This document shows, piece by piece, positions 1 to 11,810 of a stretch of DNA of 64,000 bases. Each line of letters starts with the position of its first letter. Position 1 is the first letter of the stretch. The translations under genes and the position numbers were made by a program. This DNA comes from Rhynchospora pubera (Eukaryota; Streptophyta; Magnoliopsida; Poales; Cyperaceae). The DNA lies in NCBI GenBank assembly GCA_028095005.1, contig CM051459.1:200795902-200859901 (forward strand). The letters run 5' to 3'. The notes below the pieces were generated by a model. That model did not search any database, had not been told where the DNA came from, and worked only from the letters and a program-made list of their open reading frames with translations.

Positions 1-63
1 ACTAATTTTGATGATTTTACAGCGGTATTTCTCTAATTTTCAATCTAACAATGACATGTCTCG

Positions 64-212
64 ATTAATGGCAGACCTGAAGTCAACAATTGTAGAACGC
101 ATTAATGGCAGACCTGAAGGCGACTCTGAGGCGATCTCGAAGGCGATCTCTGAGGCGACTCTGAGGCGATCTCGAAGGCGACTCTGAGGCGATCTCGAAG
201 CTATCTCGAGAC
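64..212 (+). repeat. Short direct repeats in the LINE-A 5' leader
   Basis: The 19-mer attaatggcagacctgaag occurs at 64-82 and 101-119. From about 118 a run of 'gaaggcgactctgaggcgatctc'-like units (about 22-24 bp, some shortened) continues to about 212. This leader is far richer in GC than the flanks. Tandem 5' UTR units act as promoters in some L1 families; a promoter role here is only inference. Confidence 0.7.
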
Positions 213-323
213 AAATTCTCCAAATTTCAATTTCCAGTTTTCATAGTAGATTCCTCAAATTTGTATTCATCATCTAACCGTTTATTTTACATCAGGTGGT
301 TATCGAGCTTTATGACGTCAGCC

Positions 324-2296
324 ATGGCGACCGAGGCTCAGATCCGCTATGGCAAAGCGATCAATACGACTTCTGTCGCTACACAACAAAGCTACTGGAG
401 GCGACTGGACGGGTCTGGTGTTTCCACAAACAGAGAAGAACGCAGCCGAAGGATTAAAGAGAAATTACAACAGCTAAGAGCTTCATCGTCTCCTTCAAAC
501 CCCACTTGTTTTCGATGCGCGGAGAAAGGTCATCTCGCTAATAAGTGCAGAAACCTAGATCTGTGCTTTGTATGCAACCGATTGGGGCATAGATCCTTCC
601 AGTGTCGCTCAATTCCTATCCTTTCTCAGCAAAACTCTACCAACTCGAAACCTAACCCTAACAACTCTCACAAGATTGACACAACCAGATCCATGGAGAA
701 ACCTTTCACTGTACCAAGCTTCCACGCCAATCAAGCTGTCATGGAGCTTGAGAAAGCCTTCCATAGAAGCATTGTGTTGATTGACGAACCTGGGTTGGGT
801 CCTGATAGAGTGACTAAGGCGCTGAAACTACTCAGATCTGACTGGGACTGGGTGGTGAGACCTTTTGAAGATTGGGGGTATCTGATTGAAGCACCTGATC
901 CGCACTGGCACGCCTATGCACTTGCTCAACGGAGCTTATGCTTGGAGAACAAGGAAGTCAGAGTTCGGGCTTGGGATCCAGCAATTGATGCAGGTGCTAG
1001 ACTTCTTGCTATTTGGGTGCGCATATGGAATTTCCCCATTAAACTCTGGCATTTCAGTGAGTTTCAGCATCTGTTCAAAGAGTTTGGGGCTCAGATTATG
1101 GAATTAGATGAGAAAACGGCTAGACATCTTGATTTAGATGTGCTAGAGTCAAAGTGGGGTTATGTGATGTGAAGCAGATCCCTCCCAGGAGTTGGATTAC
1201 TTACACTGATCAGGGGGGTTATATAGAGAGATATGAGATAGCTTTTGAGGTGGAGGATTATCAACCTGAAGGTGGTAACAGAGGAGCTTGGGGAGCACCC
1301 CCACCTCCTCCTCCACCAAGAAATGGAGGGAGAGATAACGGTCCTTCCAAAAACAATCCACATAATACCAATGCTAGACCCCCATCTCAAGCAGGAGCAC
1401 AACCTCATAATGGTGGTCTGGGATCTGGTAAAGGCACTGACAACATGCAGACTGATGGCACACCAGAACCAATTATTGTAAAAGAACACAATAAGGCAAA
1501 TGATGTGGGGGAAATAGAAAAGACCCCAAGACACTCACAGAGCTCTATTCAATCCAGTAATTCCCTTCTAGTGAGAACTCCTAAGGTGGTGCCTGGGACT
1601 ATAGATGCAATTTTCCGGCAAGTGGAGAGGGACAGTCAAATCCACTCCTCCCAGCCAAATCAGAATAGTTATGGGAAGGAGAAACTGCATATGACAGTGA
1701 GCAATGAAATGGAAGAGCTACTCAAACAGATAGAAGAAGAGAGAGGGGCTGACAGTCCTGTGACTTGCCAAAACCCAAACACAAATGAGCAGGGAGAAGA
1801 GAACAACAGTGTTGAAAAGGCGTTGACTGGTAATGTGATGTCTGGGAGGGAAGCAACAACTCAGCACAACACAAGCACAACCCAGCAGTTTATCGACACA
1901 TCTTAGCCGCTCACACCACAAACTGGAGGATCTTCTCTCCCTAGGAGAAGCAACAGGCTCAAGATGCTGGGAGTGACAAGCTCTGTCCTTAGCAGAGCTA
2001 AAAACAGGAAGTCAAAGAAGGCAGGTGCTAAGAAGACACAAGGTACATTGCTACTTGATAATTTTCCTTACAATAGACTGACTAACTCTGAAATAGTTGA
2101 GATGTTTGAGATTTATAGAATTAAGTTAGGTAACACGGTAGAACAACAGAGTGCTATTATAAGTAAGATGCAGTCAATGCATAGGCAATCCTTTGAGGAT
2201 ATACTTAAGGAGGTAATGCATAGAAATAGGAACAATGCAGATGCTTATACTACTGTAGTGTACAATTCACAGAGTGAGAACATAGATATTAGATGA
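324..2296 (+). pseudogene. LINE-A ORF1, gag-like RNA-binding protein (frameshift and stop)
   Basis: L1 ORF1 proteins coat the element RNA and act as chaperones in the ribonucleoprotein particle. I chose the ATG at 324 (context gccATGG); an in-frame ATG at 312 is the alternative. Two CCHC knuckles lie at about residues 62-75 (CFRCAEKGHLANKC) and 81-94 (CFVCNRLGHRSFQC). They are followed by a DUF4283-like region (about residues 110-265) with the conserved 'WVRIWNFP' stretch. The frame opened at 324 closes at 1172, but the homologous reading shifts to another frame near 1141-1145 and continues to a TAG at 1904-1906. The same frame then stays open from there to 2296. The middle is proline-, asparagine- and glutamine-rich and low in complexity. 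The end overlaps the ORF2 start by four bases (ATGA, 2293-2296), suggesting coupled translation in the ancestor. This copy is non-functional. Confidence 0.85.
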
Positions 2297-5200
2297 AGAT
2301 CATGACTTGGAACATTAGGGGTATGAATGCCCCCACAAAAAGGCAAATTCTAGTTGACACTCTTAGAGATAATAATATTGATGTTGTTGCTATTCAAGAA
2401 ACTAAAAAAGATCACTTGAGCAATAGGATTTTAAACAGTCTTTCTACTAGAATTAATTGTTGGCATTGGTTGCCATCTAAAGGGAGCTCAGGTGGTATAC
2501 TTTTTGGCAGTGATAGTTCTAATGTTGATGTTATTCAGGTTAACCGAGGTACACATACTCTAAATATTAGTTTATTGGATAGACATTGTAATACTGCTTT
2601 TCTTTTTACTATAGTTTATGGCCCTGTTCAAAGTAGTTTGAAACTGAATTTTTGGAAAGAATTACAACTAGTTAGGAGTAATTGGCAGGGACCTTGGCTT
2701 CTCTGTGGAGATTTTAATGCTATTAGGTACAAAAATGAGAAGAGTAGTAATAATATTGATATGAGAATTAGTAGAAGATTCAATAATTTTGTTAGCAATA
2801 ATGCTCTTGTAGAGTATAAGCTACAAACTAGGAAATATACTTGGTCAAATGGCAAACAGTCTATCCTATTGGATAGATTTTTTGCCACTCTAGATTGGGA
2901 TTCTAAATACAACAACAGTTTGATTCATGAGTTGGCCACTTATGGTTCAGACCACTGCCCTCTTATTCTTACTACAAATTCCAATATTGAAATTAAACAT
3001 CCTATCTTTAGATTTGACCCTCTTTGGCTCAAAGATAATCATTTTGTACATTTGGTTCATTGATGGTGGGAGGAGTATCCTCTACATAGACATAATATAG
3101 GCCAAAGTTGGGCTGATAAGATGAATTATTTGAAAAAAAAAATGATAGATTGGAAGAAGAACTTTGATAGTGCTAAAAAAAAAGAAAAAAAGTTAGCTCT
3201 TGAGACTATTCAACTACTTTATAGAATACAGGATGATAGGAACTTAACTGATGAAGAAGTATCACAGTGGACTTTTTATAAGAACATGTTAGATAATATT
3301 TATTTAGATGAGGAGATTTATTGGAAAAATAGGGCTAAAACTAGATGGCTTGAAGAAGGTGACAACAACACTGCCTATTTCCATAAGATAGCCACAAATC
3401 ATTTTAATAAGAGTAAAATCTTCCAGCTAAACATAGAAGGTAATATAGTGGATGATAGCAATCTTATTAAGAAGCACATTTGGCACTACTTTAGAAATTT
3501 ATTGGGTACAGAAGGGATTCAGGGTGTTTTTTTATTAGATGATTTTTGGGACCCTAGTGATAGGTTAAGTAAAATAAGTAGTGATCATCTAGAATCTCCT
3601 TTTACTATTCAGGAGATTAAACAGGCCATCTTTGATTCCTATGCTAATGGGGCCCCTGGGCCAGATGGCTTTGGGTTTAGCTTTTATCAAGGTTTTTGGG
3701 AGCTGATTAGGAATGATTTAATTTTAGTCATTAATGCATTTTTTTATGGTTCTCTTTCTCTTCATAAAATAAATAAGTCTATTATCTCTCTAGTCCCAAA
3801 GAAAGTTGATGCTAATGTGGTAACTCAATTTAGACCACTTAGCATGGTGAATTGTAGTGTGAAGATTATTACCAAATTACTTACTAACAGATTGGAGAAA
3901 GTTATTCCTTCTCTAATTGACAAAGCTCAAGCGGGTTTTTTACAAAATAGATTCATTTTAGATAATGTGGTTATAGGTCATGAAATCCTTCATAGTACTT
4001 ACATTATTAAACAACAGGGAGTAGCTCTTAAAATAGACTTTGAAAAAGCCTATGACAGGGTCAATTGGCATTATCTTATAGATATTTTGAGACAGAGAGG
4101 TTTTGGTAATAGATGGATAAATTGGATTCAACATCTTTTTTCCTCTTCTAGCACTTGTATCAATTTTAATGGTACCCCTACTGAGTATTTTTCTTGCAAA
4201 AGGGGTCTTAGACAAGGAGACCCCCTGTCTCCTTTCCTGTATGTTTTAGCTGCTGACACTTTAAGTAAACTTTTTCAGAAAGGGGCTCAAAATAATATCA
4301 TACATGGCCTTGGTCCCCCTATTAGAAATGACAATCCCATCATAAACATTCACTATGCCGATGACACAATCTTATTCTTAGAAGCTGAGAGTATAAATCT
4401 AGATAGAGTTTACTGGACCATGCTTGCTTTTGAAGCAGCCTCTGGTATAAAGATTAACTTTTCTAAGACAGAATTGTTGCCGGTGAATTTGCCGTTAAAC
4501 AGTAGCAAATGCTTAGCTGATATTATAGGCTGTAAAGTAGGTCAGTTTCCTCTTACTTATTTAGGAATTCCTATCCACTATAAACATTTAAGTTGTAAAG
4601 ATTGGACCTTTTTGTTTGACAAGATTGAAAAAAAGCTTCAAGCTTGGAAAGGAAACTTGCTCTCGATAGGAGGCAGATTGACTCTTCTTAATGCTGTGAT
4701 TAGTGCAATTCCCTTATATACTCTCTCTTTTTTTAAGATGCCTGAAACCATTAGGAGAAAAATTGATAAGATTAGATGTCGTTTTCTTTGGCAAGGAACC
4801 ATTGGTGAAAGAAAAAAATATGCCTTAGTTAAGTGGCAAAAAGTTTGCATGCCAAAAGAGCTGGATGGCATGGGGGTTTTAGACTTAGCTAGTATGAATA
4901 AGGCCTTTTTACTCAAGTGGTGGTGGAAGCTTCATAATCCCCATTATAATGCAGAGTGGAAATCCTTAGTAAGGCATAAATATTACAATAATAGCATAGG
5001 GAAATTTTCCTATTTTTTGAAGGGAATTAAGTCTGTCCAAGATATAGGTAATATCTCTTGCTCTTACTCTATAGGTAATGGTCATAGCATTTCTTTCTGG
5101 CATGATATTTGGTACATGGATTGCTCCTTAGCTAATTCCTTCTATTTTCTTTATCAACTTAGTAACAATAAGAATTGTACTCTTGCTACTACTGTTCATT

Positions 5201-5937
5201 CTCGTGGAGGCAACCTGACTTTCAATAGAACACTAACTGGTGTGCTTGCTCAAGAGTACCACTCTCTCATGCAAATAATAAATAGTGTTGGCCTTCATGA
5301 CATCCCTGATTCTATTTCTTGGAGATGGAGTTCTGATGGTCTTTTCACTACTCATTCAACTTATCTTTTCTTAGTTTTCAGAGGCATCAAGGTAACAAAT
5401 GCTACTATATTCTGGAAGCTTGGAATCCCTCATAAAATTAAAGCCTTTATGTGGTATAGATCCATAATAGAATCCTCACAAAAGAAAATCTGTGCAAAAG
5501 GGGCTGGATAGGTAACACAGTGTGGACAATTGGAAACACATGATCATCTCTTCTGTCATTGTTCTTATATAAGATACATTTGGTTTTGGCTAGGTCACAG
5601 CTAAGATCATTTTAATTGTTGGCATAATGTGGCAGAAATTTATGAGTTTGCTATTTCTTTACCAAATAACACTAGGAATGCTTTTCTTACAGTGTTCAGT
5701 GCTGCTAGTTGGTGTATCTGGAAAATCAGAAATGATTTTATTTTTAACAATGTTCCAATTAAAACAGTTAAACAAGCTTTACTGATCATTTCACACTTGG
5801 TACATTATTGGATAGGAACTTGGAAAGCTGCAGAGAAGGGGACAATTGAACAATGGCTTCCTATGGACTGGGATATAGTGCCTCTGCAGATGGTGCCAGC
5901 TGCTGCACTAGCCTTACCAGGGGACATGCTGGACTGA
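2293..5937 (+). pseudogene. LINE-A ORF2, endonuclease-reverse transcriptase (broken)
   Basis: ORF2 nicks the target and primes reverse transcription there. An APE-type endonuclease occupies about 2293-3060 (MTWNIRGMN, IQETK, VYGP, GDFNAIR, YTWSNG, GSDHCPL). A non-LTR reverse transcriptase follows (GPDGFG, FRPLSMVN, LKIDFEKAYDRVNW, GLRQGDPLSP, the catalytic HYADD near 4350, TYLGIP). A C-terminal zinc-knuckle region (zf-RVT) has 'CGQLETHDHLFCHC'. In-frame stops are TGA 3061-3063, TAG 5509-5511 and TAA 5602-5604. The TAG lies in a patch (about 5459-5525) where the conserved reading sits in another frame, so two compensating indels are more likely than simple nonsense there. About 1,215 codons is the usual length for plant L1 ORF2. 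Catalytic residues are kept, but the chain is cut after the endonuclease. Confidence 0.92.
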
Positions 5938-6205
5938 CCAGCAAATTGCAGGAGGAGAACAAAACTCAGACAGTGAAAAACGAAAGATAAATTTACTTGT
6001 TTAGCTTCTTTGTTATATATGTTTTGGATTCAGTGTGTTGCTTTAGTTCGAGAAACAGCTGTTTTAGCGAAGTTGTTTGTACTTCTTGAGTTTAACTGGT
6101 AGACTAAGTTAGAATTTGTTTGTACTTTGGTATTTTGTTTCATTCTAAAATGAAACTGGATGGCGCTCCCACCTTTTTTCGAAAAAAAAAACAATGACAT
6201 GTCTC

Positions 6206-9200
6206 TAATGGATAAGTTTTAACAGTGGTACAAATCTAATTTTCCACTATTTTAACACTTACCAACAGAAATGATAGTTAGTCCTCAAAATAAACTAATA
6301 TTAATCAAACTAAATTGATTTTGGTTTGCATGAAAACAAACAAACAATTAAAGATGGAACCAGATAAAATTAAATTTGGTTATTTCATATAATTAAGTCA
6401 GTTGTAAGAAGTTTAACTATAAACAATACTATTGATGTTAAGTTACTATGTTATGGTATTGATCTATAATGATTATGATCTCGTCTAATTTGGTTTTTAA
6501 AACTTGAAAAGGAAATCATTAAAATTTTTAAATAAAAAATAAATGGAACTAAATAAATAAAAAGTAAACTATTACATTGACCGATTCATTTGAACCATCC
6601 CACTTACCAACTATAAGGCACTGGCTGGAGATTTTGAAAAGTGATTGCATTTGAAATTAAAGAAAAAAAAAAGGTTCGTCTTTGTCGTTTTGCGATCTTT
6701 TTAAATATTTCTTGATTTGTTATTTAAGAAAATTAGTTTGGTTATTGTAAGAAACATCTCAGTTCGGTATTATCAGAGATTTAGCTAGAGTCTTCGAAAA
6801 CGACACTTCATTAACATACAAAATACAGAATTCTATAAATAATTCTCTCTAAACTCCCCATTCATCGCACACTATCATGAAATATTCCTTTTTCTTACTG
6901 TTTTTGTTTCCCTTTTTTTTTTTATTATTCAAGGACTTGATTTCGAATGTCCGGCCGGTCTCAAGGCGCCCCTTGGAACAAACTAAAACTAAAGAAACAG
7001 AATCTCCTCATAAAGGGCCACTTCTTCATCCCCTACGAATAGAAGCGTCTGTTGAAAATGCAAAATTAATTTGAATATAAAATAATGAACGTATATTAAT
7101 TGATAGAATATGATTACATGTATTCGATAAGGTAGTTTCTGTCAATTTGTTACAGAAATTGACAATAGATCATAACATGTTAAGGCGTCACCAGAAATGA
7201 TAGCTCAGAAAATGTTGTTCATCAAATATGAAGAGTGAAGTTGGATTAATTAAATTCATGTTATTTTGGACGCTTAAATGAGACGTTAGAGCGTATTATT
7301 GTGAATTATTAGTTAGGTACACACTCACACACATATGTCAGTACATACGAGTTAGCGTACGAACATGGGAGTCCAACACGGATGATCAATGACTCCGTCA
7401 TTAATGTAGAGATAACGAGTTCAATTTCCGCTGAACGCCGAAGAAAAATAAAGTGTATTTTATAAAGTGGACTATGCATCTATAAATAAATGATTTTGTT
7501 TATTCTAAACAATAAACAAAATATGAGTCAGCTTACGGTGTTCTTAAGTGAAGAGGCGTCTTTATTTCAGCTCCATATCATGATTTTTCGAAGTTCAAAC
7601 AGTCATACTCAATCCGAATTACTCAGTGCTATTTATATACAAACTCTTATAAATTTCTAAATTTTCCATTTATTTTAGATTTTGTACTACTTATTCAAAT
7701 TTGCAACAGACAATCCCAAAAAAATAAAAGCAGAACATTTGATGTCTTACAAAATTTAGTTATGCAGATAGCGCGCATTAAATGATTTGGATTGACCGTT
7801 AATATTAGTGAAGTATGTATATATATTTATACGTATGTATGTATAAGTACGTTTTACGTTAATGCAGTTTATAACCTTTTATTGTCTTCGAAAAGACGAA
7901 TAAGATCACATATTTCAAAAGAGAACTAAGGGATCTTATATTATAATATTAAATTATGCATCAAAAGATGCGTTGGTGTTTTTTCGCAAAATAATATTGA
8001 CTTTTATGTGATAGCGAAGTGTTTTTGACATAAAAAGGAGAACACTGGGTCTAATTAACTTATTAAATTTGACATATCTTTTGTTTAATTGCTCAATTCC
8101 CATATTATATTTTTGTTTTTTTTTTAAAAAAAATTCGCTTGTACACTTGTCAAAATAAATGCGTAGCTGTTGCCCGCACGTATGTGTTTTGCTATAGCTT
8201 GCAAATAAATAAATAATATTAATGGTCTCATTGACTTCGTATGATCTTCTCAATTACTTATCATTAATATTTAACAAACCGAATGAAAAAAAAATATTTA
8301 CTTACACTTTACGAATATTTAAACTTAAATAGGTAAAAACAACAATTTATTTATACTGAAGATAATCAGTAAGTCTAATTATTTCTAAAATTTAATTATC
8401 GAACTCATCTTTTAGAAAGAACTACAAATAACAAAATAACTGAAATTCGCATGCTATTTTTACAAAACCTTTATGTTGTTAAAAATCATCTAACTTAGAA
8501 ATCGAATAAATTTCTTTAAAATCCAAAGATTTTTTTTTTTTTTTTTACATCATCGCTCATTCAATAATAATAGACAAAACGTAGCATATTGATTGAATAA
8601 CTTCTCTCTGCACAAACAGCACACTTTTGGATGCCACAAAAATGTGTCAACTTCGTATTTTTATTAAAATTAAAAATTAAAATATCAAGACCAAACTTTT
8701 GATCCTGTTCAATTAACGAGCAATACAATTTTATATTAGTTTTGTAAATTTTAGAGTCCATTTGATACTCGATCAATATACTAAAAAAATGAATGAATCT
8801 TATTAATTATACAAGTTTCAACGTAAAAAGATTTTGGAGTGAATTTGTGTCATAATAGTCAACAATTAGTTACTTGGCGTTGACATCTTTATAGTGAAAT
8901 ACTAGCTTGAATGTATATAGTTAACTCTTAATCAGTATTGATCATATAATTAATGCAACTGTCGGCTAAGAAGAATAATAAGACTTTTAAAAATAATATG
9001 TTGTAAAATCAAAATCAGTATATTCTCTAGTAATTAAGGATAACACATTTTGAACAGAGGCCATGGATCTAAATCTGACTAAATTATTTTTATAAATATT
9101 TAAGAGTTGAAAACTTGAATCCATTTTCTTTAAATTAATACAAATTAATCTGTTGCGGTGGGCTGGAGTATGACGATACAGTAAAATTTAATTTAATTTT

Positions 9201-9570
9201 TAACATTAAAGTACGAGCAAGATTAAAGTCCAACTAATTAGACGGACTCCTCTGTCCAAAGATATCTATTTTTTTTTTTAATTTGTACTTTTAATGATCA
9301 ACTTGAACCGTTTAATATAATTTCAATATTGAAATTTAGTAGGAAACTTAATTTTATTTTTTATATATTTTATTACTATATTTTCAGATATTTTTAAAAA
9401 AAATATTTTTCAGGAGGTTCATAAATTTTTAGATTGATGTTTTTTTAAGGAATTGGAAAGATAATAAAAGAATTTGAAAAAAAATATATAACATTTAATT
9501 TTTTTACTAGATTTTAATATGAAAATTACATTGTTGTACTAAACATTTTTTGCCCTACAACCTACTTACA
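6206..9570. other. AT-rich intergenic DNA, no gene seen
   Basis: I see only short AT-rich chance reading frames here (for example 6877-7074 and 7954-8253) with no family motif. Around 7375-7440 a weak tRNA B-box-like 'gagttcaatttcc' could belong to a decayed SINE, but no clear A box or TSD supports that. Confidence 0.5.
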
Positions 9571-9645
9571 CGTTCATAAAATGGATAAGTAGCCTTATTA
9601 TCCGTTCATAAAACGTGCTATTTCTACTTACCTGTTTTATGAACG
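9571..9645. repeat. Small foldback repeat
   Basis: The left arm at 9571-9592 (cgttcataaaatggataagt...) pairs with 9624-9645 (...gttttatgaacg) over 22 bp with about three mismatches. A third 'ccgttcataaaa' lies in the loop at about 9602-9613. It may be a miniature palindromic transposon or the core of one; no flanking TSD was identified. Confidence 0.55.
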
Positions 9646-11224
9646 GGTAATTAATTAGGTGAGAGGAATTAACTCGTTTTAGAAAAGAATAATGAATTGC
9701 TTGGTTCTTATTAAAAAAATAATTCTTTGTTTTTGTTAAAATTCTTTAATATATAATTCTTTTTATTAAAAATTACTGCAACAATAAGTTTAAGAAATTA
9801 ATTTTCTCACTACTATGAATTCAAGTATGAAGTATCTCGTTTTGATAGGTACCATTATTCAAAAATAATAATAATTTTAAAGCTCGTACATTCTCACAAA
9901 TATGATAATATTTATATATTGAACGTAGGAGATAGGGAGGTCCCAGTTCACTGTACTTAAGAACAAATTTATATGTTTTACAGTTGCCTCAACTAACTTA
10001 TAATATTTGTTGCTTTAAAGCCCTATTTTACTTTTTTTATTGTCATCTAATAAGTAGAATTCCAAAACTTAATTTCCTACGCGTCATGGGTCAATCATGA
10101 AAGTAACCTCATACCAGCCGGCATAAGTTCCAAGCAGCTTGTTTTCCACTGTTTGATACCGTGGCCTTGATCCCCACCAACAGGGACAGTTATCCCTCTA
10201 ATAACAATATAGTACAATAGATCATGAACGACTTTTTAATTTTACCATATTAAAAAAAATGGATAGTATCCCTCTTATAATAAATTAGTACAATAGATGA
10301 GCGACTTTTAAGTTTTTGCTATATTAAAATATGGATTGTGATTCATCATTTTCATAATTTACAAAGCATACTAACAAAGTCAACACCATTAAAGCACAGG
10401 ACATGGTTAAACGGATGATTAATGTAGGGAGCTGTAGGGAGCATGGGGATCATTTTCCATTTTTATTTTTATTCATCTTTGTTCTTTGTTTTATTTATTT
10501 ACAAATTATTTTTTTTCTTTTAGGACTAGTTATGATTTGAAATTATTTCAGTAGAAGTTATGCTCTGGAATTGAAGATAGATTTTTGGTAAATAGATACA
10601 ACAAACTATCTTCATATGACTCTTAGTTTATGTGACAATTTTCATTTATAATCAACAAATTAGCTTAATGCACTAACAGTTAGTTTTGCCACCATTATTT
10701 TTTTTGCTATTTTTTGGTACACTAATTAGAGCTAATATAAGCTTTAAACAATTAAAATTTCTGCCTTTTATAGTACCACTTGCAAGAAAATGACATATAT
10801 GGAAAAAAAAAGTCATTATATCACCAATTAACCAAGACAAAAATGCAAGTCAATCCGACCTTAGCAGAACAAAATAATTTATACATAAAAATAAAGCCAA
10901 TAAACAAATCAACCAACGGTTTTAATTTAAACAAATGTTAGATGAAATCAACATAGGCAAATTGCACTGTCGCGAAATTCACGCCGCATCATTTTGACTA
11001 TAAAGAGAATTCAAACATCATACAAATAATTCATTAATATCAAGAAGGCCACTAATCGAGCTGATATCACTTTCTTTCCAATAATCCATCTTTTAACTGT
11101 AGAATGAAACACATAATACGCAATGCCCAATGAAAATAAAGTTTAACACAGTACATTCCTGGAGCAGTTGATTTAATATAAAACAAGTTTTCCACAAACC
11201 GGGCTTGTAAATATGCTTTAAAGA
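9646..11224. other. Intergenic; contains one GC-richer island at about 10081-10200
   Basis: The stretch is mostly AT-rich without a recognisable gene. About 120 bp at 10081-10200 has near-balanced base composition and reads openly on the minus strand (a frame including LLGTYAGWYEVTFM), unlike its surroundings. It could be a decayed exon or a piece of another repeat. I do not recognise it. Confidence 0.4.
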
Positions 11225-11232
11225 CTTATAGT

Positions 11233-11802
11233 TAGGGGTGTACAACGGATGGGTTAATGATATTTTAGTAAAATTTGAACCCAACTCGACAATATCGGGT
11301 TAGAAAATAATTTTAGTTAGCCCATCCGTAACCCAACCCAATCCGTTAATTTTTTCATGTACGGATTTTTACGGGTTAAGTGGGTTTAGCGGATTAAAAT
11401 TTTGATCAAATAAAAATACACATAAAAATCATTTTGTAGCCATTACAATTTAGTTCGGAGCAAATTAGAGACACATTCGAAATATTTTTCCAACTTTCGA
11501 GACCTTATGAGAGGCATAGAGGCTTGCATAGTCATGGAGGAGATCGAAACTTCATGAGAGAAGAGATTTTTGAGTAAGGATATGAGAAAATATAAGGCGG
11601 AGATGAGTAAATAGTGATAAACGGATGGGTTGAAGTATACACGGGTTATTAAGTACTAAATCCGTAACCCAACCCGAAGTAACGGGTTTGTCATAATTAG
11701 AACCCGTACCCGACCCAATATCATGCTAACTTGGTAAAAAACGGTTTGAGTCGGGTGGGTTGAACGGATTGAACGGGTTCAGAATTTTTTTGTGCACCCC
11801 AA
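11233..11802. mobile_element. hAT-type MITE, 570 bp, with 8-bp TSD
   Basis: The ends are inverted: taggggtgtac at 11233 and gtgcaccccaa ending at 11802. They are flanked by the identical 8-mer cttatagt at 11225-11232 and 11803-11810. An 8-bp duplication with TAGGGGTG-like ends is typical of the hAT superfamily. The interior is built of 'acggatgggtt/aacccgt' blocks repeated in both orientations and encodes nothing, so it is non-autonomous. Confidence 0.85.
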
Positions 11803-11810
11803 CTTATAGT

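Larger units (their letters stand above)
63..6189 (+). mobile_element. LINE-A: near full-length L1-type retrotransposon (inactive)
   Basis: The 16-bp sequence aacaatgacatgtctc occurs at 47-62 and again at 6190-6205, directly after an A-rich tail (6182-6189). This is a target-site duplication and bounds the element at about 6.1 kb. In order it holds a GC-rich repeated 5' leader, ORF1 (CCHC zinc knuckles), ORF2 (endonuclease, reverse transcriptase, C-terminal zinc-knuckle region), a 3' UTR ending in 'ggcgctcccacc', and oligo-A. This is the standard plant L1 plan. ORF1 has a frameshift and a stop; ORF2 has stops and a local frameshift patch, so the copy cannot be autonomous. The 16-bp TSD is perfect, which suggests the insertion is not very old. 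A related 3' end is found at 48035-48083. Confidence 0.93.
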
